Assembly (NCBI RefSeq): GCF_018687715.1
Contig: NC_056758.1
Location: 19,541,001 to 19,605,000 of the forward strand
Direction of reading: 5' to 3'
Length of the DNA: 64,000 bases
DNA from: Carya illinoinensis
Lineage: Eukaryota; Streptophyta; Magnoliopsida; Fagales; Juglandaceae
The notes under the pieces are model-generated. The model had not been told where the DNA came from and did not search any database. It saw nothing but the letters and a program-made list of their open reading frames with translations. This document shows, one piece after another, positions 1 through 11,582 of the stretch; the stretch's first letter is position 1; every line of letters begins with the position of its first letter. The position numbers were made by a program, and so were the translations under genes.

Positions 1-1271
1 TATACTTATTGTCACAAAAAAAAAAAGAAAAAAAATTGAAAAATTTTGAAAATCACAAAATATTTTGTTTTCCTTTTGTTTTGTTTTTGGGTTGATGATC
101 ACAAGCCTATGATATTACCTGATTGAAATTGAGTTGGATTTTTGAAAAATGCTAAATTTATCTTGTTTGTGCTTAATTCTTGCATTAGCTTGGGTTATTT
201 AATTTATTTGAACACTTTTGCACAATACCATGATCAATAAGTTGCTTTGTTGGCTTAGAGTATATTTATGTGAATTAGATATTTTCTAAGATCTTGATCT
301 CACTGAACTTTAGAACCTATTTGATAATCTCTCGAGGCGAAATCCTAGGTAGCACACCACTAGAGAAATGATCTAGGCCGTCTTTGGAACGTTTGAGCTT
401 TTCTAGCCTGCTCTAATTATCTATCTCAAGTCACCCCTCTGAGCCTTAGACACATTGGTCCTTTCATTAACCCACATTTACCACACATTTTAATCCATAA
501 ACAATCATCCTACCATTTCAAGAAAATTTGTTACTTGCTTAGTCATTGTAGAAAAAAAAAAGTTTGTTAAAGAGTTAAAAGAACAAGATCAAGTTTTTTT
601 ATTCTATCATAAAAAAATAATAAAAGAAAAAAATGAAAAAAATAATACAAATAATAAAACCTGAATTACAAAAATAAAAAAAATAAAAAAAGAAGTTTGG
701 GGGTTGTGGAAAAAAAAAAGAAAAAAGAAAAAAAAAGACATGAATAAAGTGCTTATAAGTTGCTGTAGGAAGTAAATGTAAAAATTTGTCTCTCTCTTCA
801 TTGGTGAAGCTTGTGTTGAATTTTCTTACTTTGAATTCTATACCAATTTTTTCTTTTGCATCACCTTAAGCCAAACATTACAAGCTTTTATTAAGACCTT
901 TCGATCTTTGGTGGTGTGTTTGAACTACATTAGTAGAGAGTTAATTTGAAAAATAGGCATATGAAGTTCAAGAATCTCATCCTCATAGAGATCAATCATA
1001 ATTCAATCAAGTTTGCATAAATTGATCTGAGTTAATAGAGTAGCAAGTTGAGATTGGTTACTTACACACACACTCAAAGTTTTTCTTGTGGTCTAAGCAT
1101 GCTCTTGAATTAATCAAAAACTTGTTAGATGTTTAAAATTTCCTTGAATCAGTTTCTTTATGCAATCCATGAGGCAATCATTGTGAAAAATCAACTTATT
1201 CTATTTGTTTATTTTTTCTTTTTTCTTTTCTTTTTGCTCGAGGAATAGCAAATCTTAAGTTTCAGAGTGTT
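1..1271 (+). other. 3' non-coding interior of a plus-strand Athila/Tat-like LTR retrotransposon
   Basis: No usable ORF is present. The segment is A/T-rich and ends in a degraded polypurine tract (AAGTTTCAGAGTGTT, about 1257-1271) directly before an LTR start. A stretch near 325-380, containing GAGAAATGATCTAGGC, matches the reverse complement of about 61197-61250 in the Athila-like element at the other end of the window, so both appear to be the region between integrase and the 3' LTR of related elements. The rest of this element lies left of the window. Confidence 0.6.
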
Positions 1272-2458
1272 TGATGTGCTTAATTTCTATTTAAGTTTTG
1301 TCATACTTTTATTCTTAATTTTATGCTAGTTTGTGTTTAATTTTCTTATTTATTATAGTTTTTATTTATTTTGTTTATTTTTATTTAGGAATAAATAAAT
1401 TGAAGGAGTCATCAAGAGAATAGGAAACATTCATTTCACAAAATTCCTGAAGGACCATTCGGTATTTGGAGGATAAGTTTTCTAGACAACTCCAATAAGG
1501 GTAATTTCATTGTCTAAAGAAGGCCAAGAGAAAACCATACAACTTTCATGTTTAAGCCAGAGCTGAAAACGAACGTCTTTAGAGAGAAAACAACAATTCA
1601 AGCAGGATGTCGAAAATCTGCAGAATTGGAGTTCATCAACGATAAAGATTCTCGATCTACATAGAGTTTCCTTCTTAACTCTTTAATCTTCTCTTTGTAT
1701 AATTCTTATTATAAATTTCAGAATTATTATGATTTGTTTTGATTAGATTATGAACTAATTTCTATTGCTGAGATTACATCGTAGCCTCTCTATAACAATC
1801 CCGAATCTTATTTCGCTATGATCATAATTTTATCATTCCTTTTGAGTATACGTCGTTGAGTTTAATTCCTTCAATTATTTGGCTAATAGTTTAATGATTT
1901 ATTATGCATGTTAATTCGAGAGATGGTGCATGTAGTTTAGCTTCATATGATGTATGCCATGAATTGAACGAAAGACAGGAATGTGCCAACATGATTTGTG
2001 CGGCTTTTATGTGAAATATTATTAATCTTAATGTGCTCAAATGATTTTAAATTTGCATAGACATATCGTGGGTTATCGTATGTTGAGTAATTCTAATTTT
2101 ATTTCAAAGAGGGTCTTAGATAAATTAGAATATTTCGCTGTCAAATAGGATGATAATTGATTGATTGTACGGTTAGGATTTGGGATTAGATTAGTTAGGT
2201 GAGTTGGATGCCTTAGTGTTTTCTTCTTGGGTAAAATCTTCTTCTTTTCAAGTGTTTGGTCAATTCTTCAGTTGTTGATTTAATTTAATTTATTGATGAT
2301 TTTCTAATCCGAATCCATCACTTTTCTTGATTTTCAAATAACTTAGAATTAGAACAATTTCAATAGTTAATAGGTAAATAGTTCTCGTGGGTTCGACATC
2401 TTTCTTATGATTATATTACTTGGTATGATTTTATGCACTTGTGAAATTTCACAACACA
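1272..2458 (+). mobile_element. 3' LTR of a plus-strand Athila/Tat-like element
   Basis: The segment starts TGATGTGC just after a polypurine-like stretch and ends near CACAACACA, the usual TG...CA layout, at about 1.19 kb. The end is uncertain by a few bases. What follows is antisense copia gag, so the element was inserted into a copia element or joined to it; no target-site duplication can be tested because the left end is outside the window. It is the only retroelement here on the plus strand. Confidence 0.6.
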
Positions 2459-3178
2459 GATCTTCATCATCAAACTGATTTTCTTCCTTAGCAGTTTTGA
2501 GTGTGATGGACTTACCTTTCTTTTGTTTCGGAAGGATAGATTCATAAGTTTGCAACGAGCCTACCAGTTCTTCAACCAAAATAGTGTCTAAATCTTTGCT
2601 TTCTTCTATGGCTCCTTTGGTCGAAACCTTTCAAGTAGGGATCTAAGAATCTTTTTCACAACTTGTGCCTCCTCCACCTATCCACCAAGATTGTACCTAG
2701 AATTGACAATATCATTTAGTTTAGCGTAAAACTCATTAAAAGTCTCATCATCCAACATTTTTATATCCTCAAACTTTGAAGTCAACATTTGTAATTTGGA
2801 ATTTCTCACCATTTTGGTCCCTTCATGTGTGGGTTCCAAAATATCCCAAGCATCTTTAGAATTCTCACACATGGAAATTCTCTTGAATTCTCACACATCT
2901 TTAGAATTCTTCATGTGTGGCATTTAAACGTTTTCTGTTCCAACTACAGCTGATTGATTGTTCTTTGGTCCAATCTTCTATACGTATTGTGGGCCTTGTC
3001 CATCCTAATTCCATAGTTAGCCAGACTCTCTCATCAAACGACTTTAGAAACGCTCTCATCCTTACCTTCTAGTAGGCATAATTATCACCGTCGAATTGTG
3101 GTGGTGATGATATGACGGTGATGATAGTGTTGCCATAATCTTTCAAGGGAACGAATCACACCCAGATTGAGTAAATCA
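2459..3178 (-). pseudogene. Copia gag remnant (UBN2-type)
   Basis: Read on the minus strand this gives broken but recognisable Ty1/copia Gag. An N-terminal piece with DGDNYAY and WKVRMRAFLKS-like residues (about 3100-3000) is followed by the helical core AWDILEPTHEGTK...SKLQMLTSKFE...DETFNEFYAKLNDIV (about 2870-2680) and VEELVGSLQTYE (about 2580-2540). Frames change between the pieces and a stop interrupts the first. Gag packages retrotransposon RNA. The order (PBS and LTR to the right) is right for the 5' end of a minus-strand copia element; the rest was cut off by the LTR at 1272-2458. Confidence 0.75.
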
Positions 3179-3193
3179 CGCTTTGATGCCAAT
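3179..3193 (-). promoter_or_regulatory. Copia primer-binding site (initiator tRNA-Met type)
   Basis: On the minus strand this reads ATTGGCATCAAAGCG, close to the usual copia site TTGGTATCAGAGC that pairs with the 3' end of initiator tRNA-Met. It sits between the LTR at 3194-4030 and the gag remnant, as expected. Confidence 0.65.
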
Positions 3194-4030
3194 TAAAATT
3201 CCCAATGTACCCCTGATATGCACACTAATACTGAACAAAAACTTTTAGCTTGGGACTATAAATCATGAAAGCATTAACACAATAATTTGGTTACAAAAGG
3301 AAACCCTTTGAATAACTCTTCAAAAGTAAAATACTATAGGGAAACCAAACCCAGGAAAGCCAATTTTATTGATTGAGAGGATTACAAATAAAATGTTTAT
3401 AAAACCTTTGTATCTAAACACGTTTACCCAAGACAATGCGACCCTCTTGTCTTCTACCATAATAGGTAGTTAGAACCTCTGACACTCTTCAATCTTTGTC
3501 TTTCCTACTGGAACCTCCATTGGTTGAACTCAAAAATGGCAACTCCCCCTTGGAGTATGCTCTCACTCAATCTCACAGATTGAGCGTTTTGGAAAATCCT
3601 TCTCTCAAGGATTTTCTCTTACTCGATCTCTTTAAGTTCTTCTTAGATCTTCAAGCTCTCAATACTTGTGAATATGTGCTGTTCAAGTCTCCAACCCAAA
3701 CCCTCAGCCAACTCCTTTACAAATAGGCAATGCTGTAATTGATTTGAAGAATGACTATGCTGACAGATTTATCCAGAATCTCAATCAGATACATTGTTAA
3801 CGATTTGCAAACATCTCGGATTGGATCATTTCTTCTTAATTGCATCGAATTCAAATCAGCTTTAGTTTCTTTAATAAAGCTTGCGTCTTAATCTTCTTCA
3901 ACTGACTCTTAGATTCGAACCATACATAGGATTCTTGTAAACTCTTATCTTATAATTTAAATAAGATTTGATAAGAGTTATACTCTGAACACTTATCCTT
4001 CTCAGATAACTTCATATTCCAAACTCATCA
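3194..4030 (-). repeat. 5' LTR of copia remnant
   Basis: About 837 bp. The minus strand begins TGATGAGTTTGG directly after LINE sequence and ends by the primer-binding site. The terminal CA is degraded, so the right-hand end in sense orientation is approximate. A 76-codon plus-strand ORF at 3496-3726 is inside it and has no family features. Confidence 0.55.
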
Positions 4031-4603
4031 TTATTGGATGCAACCTAAAGTCCTATTAAAATGCCTCTTTTCGCTAATAAAATGCACCAGTTCATAGGCA
4101 ATAAGAACATTATCCGATATCAATCTGCTGGGAACAAATGCACACTGTGACTTAGAAATCAGTTCAGGTAGGATACTCTTTAAACGATTTGCTAACACCT
4201 TTGACACCAATTTATAAATCACATTACAAAGGCTTATTAGCCTGAAATCATAAAACACCTCAGCTGGCTTTTTCTTTGGTAATAGTGTGACAAAAGTATG
4301 ATTTAGTTGAGTAGGAAATGTACCATTATTAAGGGCTTGCAAAATAGCATTAGTAACATCTCTACCCACCACAGACCAACACTTTTGATAAAACAAAGGG
4401 GCCATACCATTTGGTCCAGGGGCTTTATTTGGATGTATCTCCTTGAGGGCTACTTCTACCTCTTCAACAACAAACGCCATATCAAGCCTTGCCTTCATCT
4501 CAAGAGTCACCCTTCCCAACAACCTGTCAAGGAATTGCAGACTACCTCTTTCAGTTGAAGTAGTGAATAGAGTTTGAAAATAATTGAGAATCACTACATC
4601 TCT
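4031..4603 (-). pseudogene. L1-type LINE reverse transcriptase fragment
   Basis: The minus strand encodes the N-terminal part of a plant L1 reverse transcriptase. It starts at RDVVILNYFQTLFTT, continues through a fingers region with HPNKAPGPNGMAPLFYQKCW, then LPKKKPAEVFYDFRLISLCNVIYKLVSKVLANRLK, and breaks off after SQCAFVPSRLISDNVLIAYELVH, before the catalytic FADD motif. It is the direct continuation of the LINE piece at 24305-25358: both junctions carry TCTCT on the plus strand, and the protein line runs ...VDEARD into RDVVILNYF. The downstream RT was lost at the copia LTR. Confidence 0.88.
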
Positions 4604-4672
4604 TGTGACGCCCCCAGATTCTATTTGGGATTGGACGGACATTTAAAGCGTCGGGACAATGGTGCCAAAATT

Positions 4673-6893
4673 TGATTACGCCCAAAGAATAACACGGTAG
4701 TTGTAGCACAGCTTTGGGGTGTCGATTCCACAGGGAGACAAATTAGAAGAATAGCAAGAGGAACAAAGAAACTAAAAAAAAATATTAAATAAGTAATGGA
4801 GAATAAAGATTAATTTTAAATGTAAATTAAAGTGAAGCAAAGTGATTAATGGAAAAAGTACTCAAATTTGATGAACAGTAGAGCGTCGGGAATCCCTTAC
4901 ACAAATCCGATATTTTAATTATTCTTAATTCATTGGATAACTCAATTAGGAACTCAATTTACGAAATTCCTAATTGGAATGTATAGATTTATAAACCAAA
5001 ATTAAATCAAATTTAACCATTTGAAAAATCATTCACCACTTTTAAGATACGTAAATTACTACCCCTATTGAGAAAATCTAATGACGACAATATACTCAGG
5101 AAGTGATATTGCAGCAAGAAACTAAATCAATATAGATAAATAATTAATCCAAAATAATCAAATAGGGCTGTAAATGAACCAGCCTGTTCGATAGCTCGCT
5201 CGGTACTCGCTCGGTTAAACTCGAATCGAACTCGACTCGTGAAAAAAAAAGCTCGTTCGTTAAAGCAGATGCTCGCTCGATTTGTAAATGACACATACTC
5301 GACAAAACTCGACTCGACTCGACTAAGGCTCGTTTAGGCTCGCTCGTTTATGCTCGAGTCGACTCGTTAGCTCGACTCAATTAAAACTTATTCATATATT
5401 AATAAATATATACATACACCTATGCATGTATATATGTATTAGCTAATAATATAAGCATACCACTTTTATAATTAAATATATAATATGTATTCTAATTACT
5501 TATGTCTATATAGTAAATATACTTCATAGGTATATTTTATAATTTGTATAATAATTAGTTGATAAAATTTAATAATTTCATATACTAGTATGTGAAAACC
5601 ATATATGAAATAGATATATTCTATCATATTAAGTATATGTATTAATAATATATGTAGGCATATAATATATTGTTATTTTGGATAAATATCAACTAGTTAG
5701 ATATTAATTATTTATAAATTTGTTAAAATTTTATAATTTAATAGAGGTTCTACTTGTTAATTGTATAAATTCAATATTAATTTTTATTTATTTATTTATT
5801 TAATTTATTAATTATTAAATCTTATTAAAAAAAATAATTTAAGTTCGAGCTCGAGCTCGAGCTCGAGTTGAGATTTCAACTTATCGAGTCGAGTTCGAAC
5901 AAAGAATTAAAAAAAATCTCGAGCTCGGGCTCGAGCTCGAGCTCGAGTATTTTGAGTCGAGCTCGAGTTCGGCAAGTCAAAGCTCGGCTCGACTCGGCTC
6001 AATTACAGCCCTATAATCAAAGAACTAATCCATTCAATAGAAAAAGCATGACTGAATCCATAAACAGAATAAAATCTATGATTATTCGAAGAAAAAAACA
6101 TCAACGATGAATTGAGAATGATAAAACAAAAGAGTTTTAGCAATTGAAAATCAAATACATGAATTAAAAATAAATTAGAAATACCATCTAATGTGCAAGT
6201 TCATCCCTAACCCTACTTGAGAACTTGTTACCCATAAATATAATGGACAACAAAAATATCTAGAGAAAACTGAAGTGAATGGTGGCCATGGAAGTGATTT
6301 TCTCTTCTCCTCAGATATGCCTCTTGTGCCTCCTCCCCCTCTATTTCGTGCTAATGATATGCTTATATAGGGTAAGAAAGCAACCCTAATATCCTCTTAA
6401 TTTTCGCATAAAAAAATTGCCTAAATTTTAAGACTTATCTTGGCAGCCATGTACGCCCTTCAAGAGTTCGAATTTGAAAATCCTTATTAGAGACAAAATT
6501 ATAGCCCTTTAAGATAGCTTTCTAATGCATTAAGAATCACATCCATCTGATATGTGAGTGAAAAGATACAGTCAAATGACTAAAATATGTCCAGACTATC
6601 TCCTAGCGAATTTCAGACTTGAACTTCTTGTGGTTTCATTTTGTGATTTTTTTCTTTTTTCTTTTCTTCCAAATTGCTCTCAAACCCCATGAATGTCCTC
6701 CTTTAAATTTGACTGGGCTTGACTTGCTCTTTTATAAACTCTGAAATTAAACATAAAAAAACTGCTTAGGAGTATCCTAATGTAAATAAAAATTCAATTT
6801 AAGAATACACATTAATTCTTATAATTTCTATTCACATTTTAGCATTTTAGTCCAATAATAGGGCATTTAGAATGCACTTTCGTACACTCATCA
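4673..6893 (-). repeat. 3' LTR of the Tat-like element
   Basis: TGATTACGCCCAAAG... to ...CACTCATCA. After removing the insertion and one target-site copy it is 1362 bp, against 1363 bp for the 5' LTR and for the solo LTR at 16502-17864, so boundaries are firm. A PBS-like stretch abuts its left side (4653-4672), which is unexpected for a 3' LTR. Confidence 0.9.
5162..6012. mobile_element. hAT-like non-autonomous transposon rich in GCTCGAG motifs
   Basis: Inverted ends AGGGCTGTAAATGAACC and the complement of GGCTCAATTACAGCCCT enclose about 850 bp. The 8 bp ATAATCAA lies on both sides (5154-5161 and 6013-6020) and occurs once in the uninterrupted LTR copies, which fits a hAT family insertion. 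Both subterminal zones are packed with CTCGAG/GACTCG repeats (5200-5370 and 5845-6000); the middle is about 450 bp of A/T-rich non-coding DNA. There is no transposase, so it would need one in trans. Confidence 0.82.
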
Positions 6894-6905
6894 CACCCCT
6901 CAACT
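6894..6905 (-). promoter_or_regulatory. Polypurine tract of the Tat-like element
   Basis: The minus strand reads AGTTGAGGGGTG immediately before the LTR start TGATGAG, the position for plus-strand DNA priming. Confidence 0.75.
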
Positions 6906-8645
6906 TACTCATTGCTAGTCCCTAGCAATTTTCATGTCAAAGCAATGAAAGAGACTAAAGAAAATCACACATAAAGACCATCAAGTCACACTTTTCAGAT
7001 TCACATATCAAAACAATTTAAGGAAACCAATAACTCATCAAAATCAATCCACCTATAGCAATCCATAGAGTGTGTGTGTGTTCTCCAAGCCATAACCATT
7101 GTACCACTAACCTTGACACATGCAACATCAAGAACATCTCAAGCAAAAGGTTCAACTCCATAACTCACGAGTATAAAAGTGTTTCGTGTAAGGGCTCTCT
7201 CTATGGAGTTGCCAATGGGTGTATACAAACTCTCATGGAAAATTAGACAATTATGTACAAGCAACAAGCAAACATTGATCTTATGATAGGAACACTAACA
7301 AATGAGACTTCCACCAGTCTTTCCAACAGCTTACTTAGGATCAGAACGATCAACACAAAAGGTTGTAATGTGGCTTGGTTTCGGAGTTGTATGAAAAAAA
7401 GGATGAAAGAGATTAAAAAACTTCCAACTACATATAAAGGGAATTTTATTAAATATCTCAATAGACCACTTCTCACTTGATGTACTCTCCAACTTTTCAA
7501 ATTATCAAATAATAATGCTTTTCCTTCTTCTCCCTCTTCTTTTTCTTTTCTTTTCTTTTTCAATAATTAGATGGACAAACACATGCCACTTTTGTATTCT
7601 TTCCATTTCTACCAACTTTGTTTTTCTCTCTTTCTTTTTTTTTCGGAGCTCACTCAATTGAACACTTTGCAACTTATACTCTTCTCTTTTTTCTATCGTC
7701 TTCTTTTTCTTCTTCTTTTTTTTAATTGAAAATGATAAAATAAAAGAAAGAAAATAAAAATTCGACACCTAGTATACACTTGGAAGTAAAAAGGGTAAGA
7801 AAATCAGTGTATAGGTTATATACTCCAATGTGGAGAGGCATGGATGATATGAACATATGAAAAGAAAAAAGTTACATATGTTTATTGGCTTAAAGTTGGC
7901 TACTAGGGGTCTATGATGGAAAGGGATAGCTTGAAAGGCTCAAACGTTAATCCTAAGTTGACCTTCGTCATATCCTAAGTATATCCACTATTGTACCACA
8001 AACCATGTAATGATATTTTCAAAAGAAGTGCCCAATTCAACAGATCAATAAACGCTTATTTCAATTTACTACATTTCTATGCTCTCAATCCTCTCCAAAC
8101 TCACATGAATACTTAAGTAAAAGAGTTCTCTAGCTACATGTGTCAAACCACCATCTTACCACAAAATTATGATAAGTGCATTAAGGGTTTTGCGAATGCT
8201 TCAGCAAAAATGATTATGGTGGGTTTGGTGAATTTACAAAAATGGTTATGAATGAGAATGAGTACACATGTGAAAATGATGCATGTGTGATGCAACTTAA
8301 AAAAATTGACACATAAAAATATGCCACAGTGTTTCAACAAGCATTTTAAATATTGAATTTGCACCACCACCCCTCAACTTAAATGAAACATTGTCCTCAA
8401 TGTTTTAAGAACCAAAATTGAATGGGGAGTAATTGAAAATGGTAGAATACACATGATGAGTGACGATGGTAGCTCGCTAAGCACCAAATATGGTAACCTG
8501 AAATGACGAAATGAAATTATCCTGCAATCAAAAACAAAGAAAACAATAGCAAACAAAAAGGAAAAGAAAGAAAATAAGAGAAAACAAAAATAAACAAAGC
8601 AAAACAAAATAAATAAAGAAAAACATACCTGGGTGGTGTGGTCAA
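6906..8645 (-). other. Non-coding spacer between integrase remnant and 3' LTR
   Basis: A/T-rich with no convincing ORF; several apparent ORFs are poly-lysine or poly-phenylalanine runs from simple sequence (7500-7770, 8374-8607). Near 8355-8400 the minus strand reads TTGAGGACAATGTTTC then AAGTTGAGGGGTGG, a second polypurine-like tract. The same arrangement is present at about 61578-61615 in the Athila-like element, so it is a feature of this lineage. Confidence 0.6.
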
Positions 8646-9192
8646 GGTTGATAGACTAGATCCACAAGTGGAATGTCTTCCACTTCCGGAACTTGCCTAT
8701 CAATTAATACTTTAAGGTGTTGACCATTTACTTTAAAGATCCGACCATCCTTATGATCTTTTATTTCTACTGCCCCATTTACAAAACATTCTTCACTACG
8801 AAGGGGTCAGTCCACTTAAACTGAAATTTTCCTTGGTGCTTGTGAAATCTAAAATCATATAAGTATATTTGGTCATTAGGTTTAAATGTCTTCCTAAGAA
8901 GATTTTTATCATGAAACGTTTTCATTTTAACCTTATAGACTTTAGACTTAGGCAAAGGTTTCAATTTAACTCTTGGTGCTTTCATACTTACAGGAATTTG
9001 TTTTCCCCATTTCTTATGCAACTCCTCAAATTTCTGTTGCCAAGCCTGTGTGCCATAATTCTGAGTTTCATCAAAAACAACACAAATATCAATAACATCA
9101 GATGAATCACTAATAGTATCAAACTCAGAATTTACAAGGGGATCAAAATCATGAGTTGTGCGAACTCCCTTGTCTATGAGTGCGTCAATCAT
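8646..9192 (-). pseudogene. Protease-distal linker fused to integrase C-terminal tail
   Basis: The minus strand reads MIDALIDKGV..., then PRVKLKPLPKSKVYKVK, then TFHDKNLLRKTF and FKWTDPFVVKNV, followed in another frame by NGAVEIKDHKDGRIFKVNG and LKVLID. The second half is the C-terminal (GPF-like) tail of a Tat/Athila integrase; the first half normally precedes reverse transcriptase. About 1.5-2 thousand codons of RT, RNase H and integrase core are missing between them. A frameshift near 8780 splits the tail. Confidence 0.75.
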
Positions 9193-9720
9193 GTACGTTG
9201 GTGGTACTCATCATCTGTTGGCTGTTTCTCAATATGGAAAATGTTGACCTCCATGGTCATGTTTCCAAAAGATAGCTTTGTCAACTTATTCCTGCAATTT
9301 ATAAGTGTATTAGCCGTAGCAAGGAAAGGTCTATCAAAAATGAGAGAAACCTTAGCGTTTAACTCAACAACTGATTCAGTGTCCAAAATTAAGAAATCAA
9401 CAGGATAATAAAACTTATCAATTTGAATCAAAACATCTTCAACTACCTCTCTCGGTTTCTTAACTGAACGATCAGCCAACTAAAGCACAACAGAAGTTGG
9501 CTTAATTTCACCCAAACCAAGTTGCAAATAAATGGAATAAGGCATCAAATTAACACTAGCTCCTAGATCTAGCAAGGCTTGCCCAAACTCATGATTCCCA
9601 ATATTACATGCAATGGTTGGACAACCAGGATCCTTGTACTTAGGAGGAATCCGCTGTTCAATTAGAGCACTAACTTGCTCTTATTAACATAGTACTTCCT
9701 CTTGACTATACACAAATATT
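9189..9720 (-). pseudogene. Aspartic protease remnant of the Tat-like element
   Basis: Aspartic proteases of LTR elements cut the polyprotein. In the minus-strand translation the active-site motif DLGASVN lies near 9560-9575, then a stop, then ADRSVKKPREVVEDVLIQIDKFYYPVDFLILDTE and a C-terminal IFDRPFLATANTLINCR and KLSFGNMTMEVN block, all typical of the family. Several in-frame stops (one at about 9481) make it non-functional. Confidence 0.78.
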
Positions 9721-9826
9721 TAAGAACTTTTGCGTAAGTAGGAACTTGTTTAATAACATGCAAAAGAGGAAGGTTAATCTTTACCTGCTTGAGGTTCTCC
9801 AAGATTTTATTACTAGAATCCAAAGT

Positions 9827-10096
9827 TCACATACCAGATTTTAAAACTTGAGGAAATGGTACCTTAACTGGACTCTTGATTACCTTGGCTTCCTTGGGGA
9901 ACTCGGTACAATTATTGCTTTGTTTCTCTTCAACATCCTCTAGCTTATCAGTTGTTGGGATGTGTAAGGACTTACCACTTTTTGCCATAATGGCATTAAC
10001 TTCTTTCAAATTTTTTTGTGTCATATGCTGACCTTGGGGTGCGGATTGAGTTTGAGAAGGAAACTTGCCACGCTCATTTACACTCAAGGAGCTCAT
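9827..10096 (-). pseudogene. Gag-protease linker of the Tat-like element
   Basis: An 89-codon minus-strand segment between the zinc knuckle and the protease, basic and proline-rich, ending VPFPQVLKSG. The PFPQ-L motif sits just before the protease in Tat/Athila polyproteins. I recognise it by position and that motif only. Confidence 0.5.
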
Positions 10097-10297
10097 TATC
10101 TTGGATATATGACTCTTTATCTCTTTGTTTTTTTCAATAACCTACATAATCAAAGATTCAAACTTTTGATTAGTTTTACTCTGTGCCTCAACAAAAGCAT
10201 GTAAAGTATCTTTTAAGGGACTCCTAGAAAATGAAGGTGCATGATATGGTGCAGGATATGATCTAGGGGGTTGTGTAGGTGGCTAGTTTTCAGACTT

Positions 10298-11199
10298 CTA
10301 GCTAAAATTGGGGTGATTACGCCACCCTGGATTATAGGTATCAGAGAAATGTGTAAAAGGCTTCTTGTACATACCTAAAGCATTACATTGTTCCTCATAC
10401 ATCCCTCTCATCTCAACAAATGTGGGACACTCTTGGGCAAGGTGATCTACCTCGCCACACACAAAACATGGTCCAAAAGACTCTGCATGATTAGCCACAT
10501 GTGTTAGCTTTAAGGCTTTATTCTTCAACACCTCTAGCTCCCTAGTGAGCATCTCACCTTAGCCTTTAGGTTATCTTCTTCCCTGTGATGATAAATTTCA
10601 CCACCATTTAGGTTTCCTGCAGTTCGTGACCTATTTGTGCTCTCAGTAGCACTAGGTCCAGTCCAAGTGTGAGCTTTTTCAGCAAGCTCATTGAGGTATT
10701 CTATGGCCTCATTAGGATCTTTCTGTAAGAACTCACCATTACACATCATCTCCACAAATTGACACTCTCTAAGTGTAAGTCACTCGTAAAAATAGTTCAC
10801 TAAGCGCCAATTCTCATACCCATGGTGAGGAAACATATTCAATAGCTCCTTAAATCTCTCCCAAGACTGATACAAAGTCTCACTGTCCTTTTGTACAAAA
10901 GTGGAGATTTGCCTTTTTAAAGTATTGGTCTTATGTTGGCAAAAGTATTTATTAAAGAAGACCTGAGTCATCTCATTCCATGACCTAATAGACAGTGGTC
11001 TCAATTAGTATAGCCAACTCCTAGCTCTATCCTTCAAATAGAAAGGAAAAAACTTAAGTCTCACAATATCACCAGTTGCATTTTGACTATGAAAAGTCGC
11101 AACTACTTCCTCAAACTCCCTAATGTGCACATATGAATTTTCATTTTCCAAGCCATGAAAAGTAGGGAGTAACTGTATCATCCCTATTTTAAAATCCAA
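10298..11199 (-). pseudogene. Gag of the Tat-like element (retrotransposon gag domain and CCHC knuckle)
   Basis: The minus-strand reading gives IGMIQLLPTFHGLENENSY-VHIREFEEV, LKFFPFYLKDRARSWLY, ETLYQSWERFKELLNMFPHHG and FVEMMCNGEFLQKDPNEA, which together are the retrotransposon Gag domain of plant Tat/Athila elements. It is followed by a zinc knuckle (CFVCGEVDHLAQEC at about 10465-10425). Stops interrupt it at about 11005 and 10780 and the frame shifts near 10550. Gag would form the particle around the RNA. The PBS and LTR lie upstream in correct order. Confidence 0.85.
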
Positions 11200-11564
11200 T
11201 TAACAAATATTAGCTGGAAACATAATGCATGATGGTGTGGCTGTGCGTGTAGGGTGGAGGTAATCCTGAAGGGTCTTAGTGGATTGATCTTCGTGTGCAC
11301 TCATTTCCTCAGAATTAGAAGAATTATCAAACAAATGATCAAAAAAATTAAACTTTGACTCTAACATAGGTCTACAAGCAAACCAACCCAAGGCATCTCT
11401 ATACCTGTGCATGCAAGGTAGAGAAAAACGCAACACTAAAAAAAACTACAAAAAGAAATAGAAAATAAAATAAAGATCCAGCAAGTTAAAAGAGGGAACG
11501 AAGTTACCACATTTACAAACTGTTGAAAAGAAAAACTATCTCACAATTCTTCTACCATCTCCTA

Positions 11565-11577
11565 GGCAACGGTGCCA
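11565..11577 (-). promoter_or_regulatory. Primer-binding site of the Tat-like element (tRNA-Asp type)
   Basis: The minus strand reads TGGCACCGTTGCC five bases after the LTR end. Tat/Athila elements commonly use TGGCGCCGTTGCC, complementary to tRNA-Asp; one base differs. Confidence 0.7.
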
Positions 11578-11582
11578 AAATT

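Noticed and set aside
3496..3726. 76-codon plus-strand ORF
   Set aside because: Lies inside the copia LTR, antisense to it, with no recognisable motif.
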